Of a stretch of 28,541 nt of DNA, positions 16,494-24,804 are shown in pieces. The position numbers and the translations under genes are program-made. Each line of letters opens with the position of its first letter. Positions within the stretch are counted from its first letter, which is position 1. The notes beneath the pieces were generated by a model. It saw only the letters and a list, made by a program, of their open reading frames with translations, did not search any database and was not told the origin of the DNA. The stretch is from CAZFLD01 sp964519835 (GTDB taxonomy: Bacteria; Spirochaetota; Spirochaetia; DSM-27196; CAZFLD01), in contig CAZFLD010000056.1 of NCBI GenBank assembly GCA_964519835.1, positions 1-28,541 on the forward strand, written 5' to 3'.

Positions 16494-17332
16494 GTCGCGT
16501 GCAGGAGCTTCGCAAGGACGTTTTTCTGAACCCTGATGTGTTCCGACAGCGCTTGTTGGGCTCGCTCCCAATTACGTTCCAAGAGCGCCGTCAGAATCCT
16601 CTTATGCTGCTCCGTCATCTCGTCGACCACGGCAGCCTCGGGCGCAGCAAAGTGCAGAAGCTTGGTGTAGTACCGGGCGACGTCGAGGCGAAAGAACTCC
16701 TTGATGTAGCGATTGTCCGACGTTTGAATCAGGTACTGGTGGAGGGCAAAATCGTGGGCATGGGATGCGTTTTCGAGGATATCCTCGAGCTCCGCGAAAT
16801 CGATGCGGGGGCGCGCCAGTTCCAGGGCCAGAAGCTCCAGGGATTCCCGAATGGTCAGGTAGGCGACGAGGTCGTTCTCGCTCAAGGGATGAACAAGCCA
16901 GCCCTTTCGTGGCACGTGCTCGAGGAGACCGGCGCCGGAAAAACGACTAAAGATGTGCCGGATTATAGACCGCCCCACGTCGTATTTTTCCGCGAGGCCG
17001 GCCTCCCGCAGGAACACGGCCTTGCGACTCAGGCTGGCAATCATGACCTCGTTCAACAACAGATCCGCCCAGTCCGAGGGGTCTTTGGGTTGATGGATTT
17101 CGTGCTCGGTCCGTCCGGAGCCGAACTTAATCGGATTGATCTCCAGGCGGCGGTTCGGCAGCCGTGTCAGGTAGCCCTGGCTCTCGAGTGCCTGCAGGGC
17201 GTGGCGAACGGGAGTAATGCTCACCCGGTAGTGCTTCGAGAGCTCGGGAAGCGAGAGCGCGGAGGGCAGCTCCCGCCCGTCTTCGATATGCGACCGGATA
17301 TCCGTTTCTATGTATGACGAAAGGTTACTCAT
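16490..17332 (-). CDS. GntR/FCD regulator with an additional N-terminal winged helix
   Basis: A 280-residue transcription factor. Residues 85-155 plus 155-275 read as a standard FadR-type GntR protein: LAEKYDVGRSIIRHIFSRFS is the recognition helix region, GLLEHVPRKGWLVHPLSENDL the wing and linker. The FCD domain has metal-type ligands near Asp194, His198, His243 and His265. Unusually, residues 1-67 form a second winged helix (LPELSKHYRVSITPVRHALQ, then SQGYLTRLPNRRLEI). FCD domains commonly bind organic or sugar acids, so a pathway intermediate is a plausible inducer. It diverges from the sulfatase genes and is convergent with the enolase gene. The ATG at 17332 has only a weak GGCGGA upstream. 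It is the natural candidate to bind the three TTGTYGACAA-like sites. Confidence 0.88.
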   Translation of the reverse strand: MSNLSSYIETDIRSHIEDGRELPSALSLPELSKHYRVSITPVRHALQALESQGYLTRLPNRRLEINPIKFGSGRTEHEIHQPKDPSDWADLLLNEVMIASLSRKAVFLREAGLAEKYDVGRSIIRHIFSRFSGAGLLEHVPRKGWLVHPLSENDLVAYLTIRESLELLALELARPRIDFAELEDILENASHAHDFALHQYLIQTSDNRYIKEFFRLDVARYYTKLLHFAAPEAAVVDEMTEQHKRILTALLERNWERAQQALSEHIRVQKNVLAKLLHAT

Positions 17333-17352
17333 AAGTCCGCCACATGCGGAAA

Positions 17353-17381
17353 ATCCTATGCGGAGGCCGGCCGGCTGTCAA
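17353..17381 (-). promoter_or_regulatory. Promoter of the GntR-family regulator
   Basis: On the minus strand TTGACA (17381-17376), a 17-base spacer and TAGGAT (17358-17353) form a good sigma-70 promoter with a predicted start near 17346, 14 bases before the regulator ATG. The leader would be very short. Confidence 0.6.
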
Positions 17382-17404
17382 TGTAACAACTTCACACCAG
17401 CCGC

Positions 17405-17437
17405 TTTGTTGACAGAGGCGACCGGGCGGCGCCTAAT
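17405..17437 (+). promoter_or_regulatory. Sulfatase promoter with putative GntR operator B
   Basis: TTGTTGACAG (17406-17415) matches the site at 28522-28531 in eight of ten positions and contains TTGACA (17409-17414). After 17 bases comes CCTAAT (17432-17437), a four-of-six -10 match. The predicted start falls at about 17444, on the sulfatase start codons themselves (ATGATG at 17441-17446), so the transcript may be leaderless. Confidence 0.45.
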
Positions 17438-17440
17438 AAG

Positions 17441-19228
17441 ATGATGGAACGACAACCAAACGTAATTTTTGTCCTTACCGACGACCAGGGCTACGGCGAC
17501 CTCCGCTGCCACGGCAACCGGGATCTTCATACGCCGAATATCGACGCCTTTTATCGCGAATCGGTTCGATTTACCGACTTTCACGTGGGCACCACCTGCG
17601 CTCCGACGCGGGCCGGACTCTTGACGGGCCACTACTGCAATTCGGCGGGGGTGTGGCACACCGTGGGCGGGCGGTCGCTATTGCGGCCAAACGAGTGGAC
17701 CCTTGCCGATGCCCTTCGGGGCGCCGGGTATCAAACCGGCCACTTCGGCAAGTGGCACCTGGGAGACTCCCAACCGTTTCGGCCCCACGAGCGTGGATTT
17801 TCGCAGACCGTCTACCACGCCGGAGGCGGGATCGGAAACACGGGCGATCACTGGGGAAACGACTACTTCGACGATACCTACTTTGTGAACGGGGTACCAA
17901 CACGCTTCGAGGGCTACTGCACCGACGTGTTCTTCAGCGAAGCGGTGCGCTTTATACAAGAGCACAAAGATGAGCCTTTTTTCTGCTACATCGCCCCCAA
18001 CGCTCCCCACGGTCCCTGGAACGTCGAACCGGAGTACCGCGATATGTACCGCGAGGTGACCGATAACGATTCGCGTTCCCGCTTCTACGGCATGATCACA
18101 AACATTGACGAGAATTTCGGGCGCCTGAGATCGACGATAGAGAACCTCGGTCTCGAGGACGACACAATTCTCGTCTTTATGACGGACAACGGTACTGCCA
18201 TGGGCGTAGACCTCGATGAGTCGCAATTCCCACTCGAAGGACCGGGAAGTTACAACGCCGGCATGCGCGGGCTCAAAGGGTCTGCCTACGAGGGCGGCCA
18301 CCGGGTGCCCTTTTTCTTGCGCTTTCCCTCCCGGCATCTCTCCGGCGGTCGCGACGTGACCGAGCTTACAAGCTATGTCGACTTTATGCCGACCATCCTC
18401 GACCTCTGCGGAGTCGACGTTCCCGGCACTCGCGGGTTTCACGGAACAAGCCTCGTTCCGCTTGCCCGGGGCGAGTCGCCGGCCGACCGGCGCTTTGACG
18501 AGCGCATCATGGTTACGGACACACAGCGGGTTGCCCGGCCCGTGAAGTGGCGAAACAGCTGCGCCATGAGCGGTAGGTGGCGTCTGGTGCAGGGCAAGGA
18601 GCTATACGACATCGGTGACGACCCGACCCAACGTCGTGACCGTGCCTCCGAGCATCCCGAAATCGTGGAGCGCCTGCGTGCCGGCTACGAGACCTGGTGG
18701 GAGAAGGTCTCCGACCAGTTCGATCTCGACGTCCCGATCGCCCTGGGAACAAGCGAGGAGCCGGTCAAAATCACGACCCACGACATTCGAAACGAGGCCG
18801 GCGACACCGCCTGGAACCAAGGCCACGTTCGCCGGGCGTACGCCTGTAGTGGATACTGGGCAGTCGATGTCCGCCGGTCCGGCCGCTATCGCTTTGAGCT
18901 CCGCCGCTGGCCCGAGGAGGCCGCACGTCGCATCACCGCGGGCATCGAGGGAGACGACGTCGCGTGGAGAAGAGACGCCGTCGAAGAGCGTTTTTGTGTC
19001 ATGTACACCGGCGGCACCGCGGTGCCGGTGGAGTGGGCACGATTGGAGCTGGGGGGCAAGGACTATCACCGCGAAGTAAACGACAGCGACGAATCCGCCG
19101 TCTTCGAGCTTGATCTCACGACCGGGCCCGACAGGCTCTACGCTTCATTCTTCGATCGAGAAGAACGGTCGATCGCTCCTTATTATGTGTATGTCACGCG
19201 AATCGCCGAGGAGAACAATCCGGCATGA
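17441..19228 (+). CDS. S1-family sulfatase, cytoplasmic
   Basis: A 595-residue formylglycine-dependent sulfatase. FVLTDDQGYGD (10-20) supplies calcium-binding Asp pairs. TTCAPTRAGLLTG holds the C-x-P-x-R motif with Cys53 as the residue converted to formylglycine; GKWHLG and MTDNGTAMG are further active-site segments. About 150 residues beyond the usual sulfatase core form a beta-rich tail (from about residue 450). No signal peptide precedes the first strand, so it should act inside the cell on imported substrate. There is no Shine-Dalgarno before ATG at 17441 or 17444. It overlaps the second sulfatase by four bases. The sulfated sugar cannot be fixed from sequence; neighbouring fucose-type enzymes suggest a sulfated 6-deoxy-hexose. 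The maturase that makes formylglycine is not in this window. Confidence 0.93.
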   Translation: MMERQPNVIFVLTDDQGYGDLRCHGNRDLHTPNIDAFYRESVRFTDFHVGTTCAPTRAGLLTGHYCNSAGVWHTVGGRSLLRPNEWTLADALRGAGYQTGHFGKWHLGDSQPFRPHERGFSQTVYHAGGGIGNTGDHWGNDYFDDTYFVNGVPTRFEGYCTDVFFSEAVRFIQEHKDEPFFCYIAPNAPHGPWNVEPEYRDMYREVTDNDSRSRFYGMITNIDENFGRLRSTIENLGLEDDTILVFMTDNGTAMGVDLDESQFPLEGPGSYNAGMRGLKGSAYEGGHRVPFFLRFPSRHLSGGRDVTELTSYVDFMPTILDLCGVDVPGTRGFHGTSLVPLARGESPADRRFDERIMVTDTQRVARPVKWRNSCAMSGRWRLVQGKELYDIGDDPTQRRDRASEHPEIVERLRAGYETWWEKVSDQFDLDVPIALGTSEEPVKITTHDIRNEAGDTAWNQGHVRRAYACSGYWAVDVRRSGRYRFELRRWPEEAARRITAGIEGDDVAWRRDAVEERFCVMYTGGTAVPVEWARLELGGKDYHREVNDSDESAVFELDLTTGPDRLYASFFDREERSIAPYYVYVTRIAEENNPA

Positions 19229-20778
19229 GCGTCGGCGTGGACGCACGTCCACCGAACATCGTCTTGATTCTCGCCGACGACATGGGCTTCGGGGACATCG
19301 GCTGCTACAATCCCGAATCGCAAATCCCGACCCCAAACATCGACGCCCTGGCCCAACGCGGCACCCGCTGGACGGACATGCACACCCCCTCGGCGGTATG
19401 CACCCCCTCACGCTACGGTCTCTTGACCGGTCGCTACGCCTGGCGCACTCACCTTCCCTACGGCGTGCTCTACGGCTACGAGCCGGCGCTTATTGAAGCG
19501 GGCCGCACCACACTGCCACAGCTCTTGCGCCGCCGGGGATACCACACGGCCTGCGTCGGGAAGTGGCACCTGGGTATGGGTTTCCACACAAAGCCCGGCG
19601 AGACCGTGGACTTCTCCGCTCCCCTCCCCTGGAAAGGTGAGGACCCGGAGCTCGAGCACCGTATAGACCTGTGCGCACCGATCGACGACGGACCGATTAC
19701 CCGGGGCTTCGACACCTTCTTTGGTACCGCCGGTTGCGCGACGGCACAGCCGCCTTTCGCATTTATCGACCAGGACGTCTTTGTCGAGACACCTACCGAG
19801 TTTCGCTCGAAAGTCCACTTTACCGGTCGGCCCGGCATGCACGCCCGTAGCTGGGACCACGCCGATGTGGACCCCACCTTCGCCCGCCGCGCCGTATCCC
19901 GGATCAGAGGCTTCGCGGACTCCGCACAGCCCTTTTTTCTCTACCTCGCCGCCTCGTCCCCCCACGAGCCCTGCTTAGAAGCGACGGTCCCGCCATTCGC
20001 CAGGGGGCAAAGCGGCGCCGGACACCGTGGCGACCTAGTGTGGCTCTTCGACTGGATGGTGGGCGAGGTGGTCGACGCCCTTAGGCGGACCGGGCAGGCT
20101 GAGAACACGCTGGTCATTGTCACCAGCGACAACGGTGCCCTGCCGGGCGACCGCATCTCCGAAGTCGACGGAATCGAAGGCTACGAGCTCTACAATCACC
20201 TCTCCTGCGGGCACTGGCGGGGGTACAAGGCTCATATCTGGGAGGGCGGACACCGGGTTCCCTTTGTCGTAGCCCCGGCGGCGGAGGACGCGGCGGCGGA
20301 GGATGCGGCGGCGGCGGACGCGGCGGGCGTGGTCGAACGCGCAGCCTGCTTGACCGACCTTTTCGAGACCCTGCAAGCGGTCACGGAGACCGGTGTCGTC
20401 GCGGCGGCACGCTCGACACCGGAGGACTCGGAGGACCTCTCCGACGAGGTGGGCTTCGCCCGGTGGAAGGCTCGCGGTCCATCCGCCTCACGATGCCCAC
20501 ACGCTGACCGTGTGATTGTCCATCACTCCGGTTTTGGTGTCTTTTCCCTTCGCGCGGGATCGTGGAAGTATGTAAGCGAGTCCGCGGGGTCCGGTGGATG
20601 GCCGCCTCCGGGCGGTACCTTTCCCGTACCCGGGTCGCCCGGGCAGCTCTACGACCTCGCGGTCGACCCACAGGAAACACAAAATCTCTTCAACTCACGA
20701 CCGGACCACGCACGGCACTACCAAGAGATGATTGATCAGTTTCGGGCAGGCGGGACCACGGTCCGGTCGGAATCGTAA
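19225..20778 (+). CDS. Second S1-family sulfatase, cytoplasmic
   Basis: A 517-residue sulfatase, distinct from its neighbour. ILADDMGFGDIGCYN (15-29) gives metal-binding Asps, SAVCTPSRYGLLTG the C-x-P-x-R motif with Cys59, CVGKWHLGMG the Lys/His pair, and VTSDNGALPGD the second metal site. No signal peptide is seen. It is coupled to the first sulfatase by an ATGA overlap, with GAGGAG 11 bases upstream of the ATG. An oddity is an Ala/Glu/Asp low-complexity run (about residues 352-367, bases 20280-20325) in the surface segment after GGHRVPFVVAP, probably a trinucleotide expansion. Two sulfatases together suggest a substrate sulfated at two positions, or two sugars. Domain order resembles arylsulfatase A-type and exo-acting marine-polysaccharide sulfatases. 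Confidence 0.93.
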   Translation: MSVGVDARPPNIVLILADDMGFGDIGCYNPESQIPTPNIDALAQRGTRWTDMHTPSAVCTPSRYGLLTGRYAWRTHLPYGVLYGYEPALIEAGRTTLPQLLRRRGYHTACVGKWHLGMGFHTKPGETVDFSAPLPWKGEDPELEHRIDLCAPIDDGPITRGFDTFFGTAGCATAQPPFAFIDQDVFVETPTEFRSKVHFTGRPGMHARSWDHADVDPTFARRAVSRIRGFADSAQPFFLYLAASSPHEPCLEATVPPFARGQSGAGHRGDLVWLFDWMVGEVVDALRRTGQAENTLVIVTSDNGALPGDRISEVDGIEGYELYNHLSCGHWRGYKAHIWEGGHRVPFVVAPAAEDAAAEDAAAADAAGVVERAACLTDLFETLQAVTETGVVAAARSTPEDSEDLSDEVGFARWKARGPSASRCPHADRVIVHHSGFGVFSLRAGSWKYVSESAGSGGWPPPGGTFPVPGSPGQLYDLAVDPQETQNLFNSRPDHARHYQEMIDQFRAGGTTVRSES

Positions 20779-20808
20779 CAAGAGACGCAAAAACAACGCG
20801 GAGGCAAT

Positions 20809-21747
20809 ATGAAGTACAACGAGTTGGGAAAAACGGGCCTCACCGTGTCGGAATTGAGCTTCGGCGCGTCATCCCTCGGCGGAGTGTTCCACGAGGTGAA
20901 TGAGAGAGACGCGATCAAAACGGTCCACGCGGCGCTTGCAGCCGGTATCAACTACGTCGATGTTGCGCCGGCCTACGGAGCTACTCGAGCCGAGCAGGTT
21001 TTGGGCAAAGCGCTCCGAGGCGTCAACCGGGCCAACTACACTCTTTCCACAAAGGTCGGTAAGTACACCAACGATGGTTTGTACGGAAACGACACCTTCG
21101 ACTACTCCGCTACGCGCATTCGAGAGTCGATCTCAGAAAGCATGCAGCGCCTCGGAGTCGACTACATCGATATCGTCTATCTCCACGACTTCGAGTACCA
21201 CGATCAAATTCATGCCGACTGGGCTCTATCGGAGGGGTACGACACACTGCAGGAGCTCAAGAGAGAAGGCAGGATCGGAAATGTGGGAGGCGGCATCTAC
21301 GCAATGGATCTATGGAAGCGTATGCTCGTGGAAAGGGACCCGGATGCTCTTATGGTACACAACCACCTCTGTCTAAACGACGTCCGCATCTTTGAGCTTC
21401 TTCCCCTCGCCAATCAAAAGGGAGCGGGCGTGGTCAATGCCTCTCCCTTCGGCAGCGGCTTGCTCACCGAACGGGGGCCCGCGGACTGGCACCCGGCAAC
21501 CTCGGATCAGCGAGCCGTTTTCCGCAAGGCCGTGGAATTGTGCACCGAGCGAGGATCGAATATTTCCAAGCTGGCGCTACAATACTCGGCCCAGCAACAC
21601 GTCGCTCCGACCACCCTCTTCAGCACGGCTCGTGTGCAGTCGGTGGAACGGAACCTGGCCTGGTATGAGGAGCCGTGCGACTACGGACTGGCCGCCGAGG
21701 TCCAACGGGTCCTCGAGCCGGTCATGAACGTCCAGTGGGCCTATTGA
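20809..21747 (+). CDS. Aldo/keto reductase, L-galactose/L-fucose 1-dehydrogenase-like
   Basis: A 312-residue AKR barrel. The catalytic tetrad is present: Asp51 and Tyr56 in VDVAPAYG, Lys82 in STKVG, His126 in YLHDFEY. The segment FDYSATRIRESISESMQRL followed by GVDYIDIVYLHDFEY closely resembles plant L-galactose dehydrogenase and bacterial D-threo-aldose/L-fucose dehydrogenases, which oxidise the sugar at C1 to its lactone with NAD(P). L-fucose is 6-deoxy-L-galactose, so either sugar is plausible. GGAGG lies five bases before the ATG at 20809. It sits 30 bases after the sulfatase pair and 19 bases before the lactonase gene, in one rightward operon. This is the proposed first oxidation step after desulfation. 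Confidence 0.88.
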   Translation: MKYNELGKTGLTVSELSFGASSLGGVFHEVNERDAIKTVHAALAAGINYVDVAPAYGATRAEQVLGKALRGVNRANYTLSTKVGKYTNDGLYGNDTFDYSATRIRESISESMQRLGVDYIDIVYLHDFEYHDQIHADWALSEGYDTLQELKREGRIGNVGGGIYAMDLWKRMLVERDPDALMVHNHLCLNDVRIFELLPLANQKGAGVVNASPFGSGLLTERGPADWHPATSDQRAVFRKAVELCTERGSNISKLALQYSAQQHVAPTTLFSTARVQSVERNLAWYEEPCDYGLAAEVQRVLEPVMNVQWAY

Positions 21748-21766
21748 CCACATTCGGGGGGCACCG

Positions 21767-22594
21767 GTGAAGATCGACTCTCATCAGCACTTTTGGAACT
21801 ACAACAAGACGGACTACGTGTGGATGAAGCCCGGCATGGAGCGGCTCCAAAGAGATCACACGCCGGAGGAGCTCCGCGCGCTGCTTGACGCGGTCGGAAT
21901 AGACGGAACCGTCGCCGTGCAGGCCCGTCAGATGGAGCGCGAAACCGAGTATCTACTCGAGCTCGCGGAACACCACTCTTGGATTCTGGGTGTGGTGGGG
22001 TGGGTGGATTTTTCCTCGACCAGGCTGCAGCAGCAGCTGGAACGATTTTCGGAAAACAAAAAGCTAAAAGGGGTGCGAGAGCTGATCCACGACATGCCCG
22101 ATGTGGACTACGCGGTCAGCCGCACGCACGCGTCGGGTGTCGGCTTGCTGTCCCGCTACGGCCTGACCTACGACCTGCTCGTGCGGCCTCAGCATCTTGG
22201 CGCCGCGACACGCCTGGTCGACATGTATCCCAGCCGGCCTCTTGTTATCGACCACATCGCCAAGCCGGACATCGCGCAGGGAGAGATCAGCTTCTGGCGC
22301 GTGGGAATCAGGGAGATCGCCAAGCGTACCAACGTTTACTGCAAGCTCTCCGGATTGGTGACGGAGGCCCACTGGGGCTCATGGACCCCTGGGCAGCTTC
22401 ACCCGTACATGGATGTCTGCCTGGAGGCGTTCGGCGCCGAACGCCTGATGATCGGCTCAGACTGGCCCGTTTGCACCCTCGCCGGCTCCTACGAGAACGT
22501 CATGGGCACGTACATCGACTACGTAGGCCGGCTCTCGGCGGCCGAACGGCACAGAATCCTCGGCCAGACCTGCGCCCAGTTCTACGGGTTGTGA
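21767..22594 (+). CDS. Amidohydrolase, probable L-fuconolactonase
   Basis: A 275-residue protein of the amidohydrolase-2 group (COG3618 type). It opens with the metal-binding MKIDSHQHFW, then GVRELIHDMP, VIDHIAKPDI, and the late GSDWPVC containing the catalytic Asp. Characterised members include L-fucono-1,5-lactonase and related sugar lactonases such as L-rhamnono-lactonase. It would open the lactone made by the preceding aldo/keto reductase to give the free sugar acid. The GTG start at 21767 follows a G-rich ribosome site (GGGGGG); no ATG alternative leaves DSHQHFW intact. Its last 13 bases overlap the end of the convergent mutarotase gene. Cytoplasmic. Confidence 0.88.
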   Translation: MKIDSHQHFWNYNKTDYVWMKPGMERLQRDHTPEELRALLDAVGIDGTVAVQARQMERETEYLLELAEHHSWILGVVGWVDFSSTRLQQQLERFSENKKLKGVRELIHDMPDVDYAVSRTHASGVGLLSRYGLTYDLLVRPQHLGAATRLVDMYPSRPLVIDHIAKPDIAQGEISFWRVGIREIAKRTNVYCKLSGLVTEAHWGSWTPGQLHPYMDVCLEAFGAERLMIGSDWPVCTLAGSYENVMGTYIDYVGRLSAAERHRILGQTCAQFYGL

Positions 22595-22917
22595 TAGACC
22601 TCTTCCATAAACTTCCAGCCGGCTTCACCGGGGAGCGGAATCTGCATGGGATCCGTCATCGCGAGCCACTCCGCGTTCCGTGGCTCTTCTGCCAAGTGCG
22701 CCATATCGGCCTCATAGTTTTTGCCGTGGTATTCGTAGTAGCCAAACAGATAGGGCTTTCCGTCCGGCATCTCCGTAAGGAAGATCGTGAAATCGTGGAT
22801 GTTCGCCTCGGAAAGCAAGTCGCGAACACCGGAGTGCGAATCCGAGTGCAGCTCCCGGTACTCCGATAGACGCTCCTCTTTGACTCCGATTACCATTCCG
22901 ATTCGCCTAATCGCCAT
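22582..22917 (-). CDS. L-rhamnose mutarotase (RhaM) family sugar mutarotase
   Basis: A 111-residue ferredoxin-like alpha/beta protein of the RhaM (formerly DUF718) family: MAIRRIGMVIGVKEERLSEY, then RELHSDSHSGVRDLL, the strand pair DFTIFLTEMPDGKPYLFGYYEY, and the C-terminal MTDPMQIPLPGEAGWKFMEEVYH. It interconverts alpha and beta anomers of L-rhamnose or, in related fucose loci, L-fucose. This supplies the anomer used by the 1-dehydrogenase. The usual HxxxWPEV segment is replaced by HSDSHSGV, losing the Trp. GAGGAG precedes the ATG at 22917. It is the last gene of the leftward importer operon, yet its partner enzymes lie on the opposite strand, so both operons are likely to be induced together. 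Confidence 0.85.
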   Translation of the reverse strand: MAIRRIGMVIGVKEERLSEYRELHSDSHSGVRDLLSEANIHDFTIFLTEMPDGKPYLFGYYEYHGKNYEADMAHLAEEPRNAEWLAMTDPMQIPLPGEAGWKFMEEVYHNP

Positions 22918-22944
22918 AGGGCCTCTCCTCGCACGTGTCTACCG

Positions 22945-22962
22945 GCCGGCTCAACAGCCGGC
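22945..22962 (-). repeat. Intercistronic hairpin before the mutarotase gene
   Basis: GCCGGCT and AGCCGGC form a perfect GC-rich seven-base stem with a four-base loop, lying between the stop of the double ATPase (22969) and the mutarotase start (22917). No T-run follows on the minus strand. It is better seen as an mRNA-processing or stability element than as a terminator. Confidence 0.5.
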
Positions 22963-22968
22963 GCATTG

Positions 22969-24804
22969 CTAAGAACCTACCGGCACGCCTTCGCCCGGGA
23001 TGGAGGCAATAAGGCGCTTGGTGTACGAGTCCTGCGGATTGTCGAGGACATCGTCTACCGGGCCGGACTCGACTACGTTCCCTTCGTACAGAATGTGCAC
23101 CAAATCCGCCACCTGACGAACAACGGCCATGTCGTGAGTAATAAACAAAAGACTGACCCCAAACTCCTCTCTCAGATTACGAAACAGTTTCAAAACCTGA
23201 GCCTGGACGGAGACGTCGAGAGCCGAGACGGGTTCATCGCAAACAAGCAGCTCGGGCTCAACCGAAAGGGCGCGAGCAATCGCAACACGTTGTCGCTCGC
23301 CGCCGGAAAGTGCATCCGGACGGCGCTTTAGGTACGCCTCCGGCAGACCCACCGTCTCGAGCAGCCGGGCGGCTTCCTTCTGTGCTTCGGACTTGCTTCG
23401 TCCCATCAGCCGTAGAGGCTCCCGAAGCGCCGACCCTACCGACTGACGCGGGTTCAAGGACGAATACGGATCCTGGAACACAATTTGAACAAATCTGCGG
23501 GCTCTTGTTTCGCTCGGACCGACCGCCCCGCTTCCGTCTCTAGGAAAGAGCTCGATAGTGCCTCCGGTAGGCGTTTCGAGGCCCACCAGACAGCGGGCGG
23601 CGGTGGTCTTGCCCGATCCCGATTCGCCGACCAGACCGATGGACTCCCCCCTTCGGATATCAAAGGAGACACCGCGAAGCGCCTCCACCGTTTGGCCGCG
23701 CCCTAGATTAAAAACCTTCTTGAGCTCTTTGATCGATGCGATGACGGGAAACTCTCCCGAGAGGTCTCGGGGATCGCTCATTGCTTTGACGGCAAGGCGC
23801 TCTTGCTGCATATCAACGCGAATTTCGTCGATGCGAACGCAACGCGTTTTTACATCGGTGCCGACGCTTTCCAGGCTCGGTTTCGCACTCGTGCAAATCG
23901 CTTTTGCCCACCGGCAGCGGTCGGCAAAAGAACATCGGTCTTTTACCTCCTCCGGCCGGGGGACGGAACCCTCGATGGAGTACAGATCCGCTTGACGTCC
24001 CTTCGCGGTCGGCTCGGACAGCATAAGACCGTGAGTGTACGGATGCTGCGGTGCATCGATCAGAGCGGAGGTAGGGCCGGTCTCCATAATCGAGCCACCG
24101 TAGAGCACATACACCCGGTCGCAGACGGAAAACGCCACGCGCAAATCGTGGCTGATAAAGATCAAACCCATCTCGCGGGCTCGTTGTGTCTCCTTGATAA
24201 GTGCAAGTATCTCCGCCTGCGTGGTCACATCCAACGCCGTCGACGGCTCATCGGCAATAAGCAACGAGGGGTCACGGGCCAGTGCCGCGGCAAGTGCAAC
24301 TCGCTGACGCATACCTCCGGAGAGCTGAAACGGATATCTATCCGCAACACGCTCGTCGTCGATTTTCACTTCCGCGAGGCGACGAACGGCTTCTTTCCTC
24401 CCCTCGCGACGCCTCATCTTGCGTCCGGCTGAACGCTCCACGCCTTCGACAATGTGGTCGCCCGCCCTTAACAGGGGATTTAGGGTGGTAAACGGATCCT
24501 GAAATAGCAGCGTCATCTTGTCGCCCCGATACGAGGACCGTCGCTTTTTGCTTAATGTACGCAGCTCTTCGCCCTCATAGAGCATAGAGCCTGAGGTGGC
24601 AAGCACGCCTGGAGGGAGTAGCCCGACGATGGCTTTGGAAAGCATGGACTTGCCGCTTCCCGACTCACCAACAAGCGCTATGGACTCTCCTTTCCGAAGG
24701 GAAATGCTGATGTCGGCAAGGATCGGATTATCTCCGGTGGGGGTTCGGTGAACCACGTCGAGATTGCGAACTTCGAGAAGGGCTTTCGCCGTTGGGGTAT
24801 CCAC
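22969..24804 (-). CDS. Fused double ATPase of Opp/Dpp-type ABC importer
   Basis: A 611-residue protein carrying two complete ABC ATPase modules, equivalent to OppD and OppF joined, as in GsiA or YejF. Each has a Walker A (GESGSGKS, then GESGSGKT), a signature (LSGGMRQRVALA, then LSGGERQRVAIA) and a Walker B (LLIADEPSTALD, then LLVCDEPVSALD). After the first module comes the Cys-bearing oligopeptide C-terminal segment (RCSFADRCRW, AIC, TRC), which in some Dpp ATPases holds an iron-sulfur cluster. I place the start at the GTG at 24804, which overlaps the permease stop by one base (TAGTG). The frame runs open to 24960, but those residues antisense-read the permease gene in an unlikely composition. 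It powers the importer from the cytoplasmic face. Confidence 0.93.
   Translation of the reverse strand: MDTPTAKALLEVRNLDVVHRTPTGDNPILADISISLRKGESIALVGESGSGKSMLSKAIVGLLPPGVLATSGSMLYEGEELRTLSKKRRSSYRGDKMTLLFQDPFTTLNPLLRAGDHIVEGVERSAGRKMRRREGRKEAVRRLAEVKIDDERVADRYPFQLSGGMRQRVALAAALARDPSLLIADEPSTALDVTTQAEILALIKETQRAREMGLIFISHDLRVAFSVCDRVYVLYGGSIMETGPTSALIDAPQHPYTHGLMLSEPTAKGRQADLYSIEGSVPRPEEVKDRCSFADRCRWAKAICTSAKPSLESVGTDVKTRCVRIDEIRVDMQQERLAVKAMSDPRDLSGEFPVIASIKELKKVFNLGRGQTVEALRGVSFDIRRGESIGLVGESGSGKTTAARCLVGLETPTGGTIELFPRDGSGAVGPSETRARRFVQIVFQDPYSSLNPRQSVGSALREPLRLMGRSKSEAQKEAARLLETVGLPEAYLKRRPDALSGGERQRVAIARALSVEPELLVCDEPVSALDVSVQAQVLKLFRNLREEFGVSLLFITHDMAVVRQVADLVHILYEGNVVESGPVDDVLDNPQDSYTKRLIASIPGEGVPVGS

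Noticed and set aside
16499..17317. 272-codon open frame on the plus strand
   Set aside because: Antisense to the GntR/FCD regulator, with no recognisable motif; the regulator frame has clear domain signatures.
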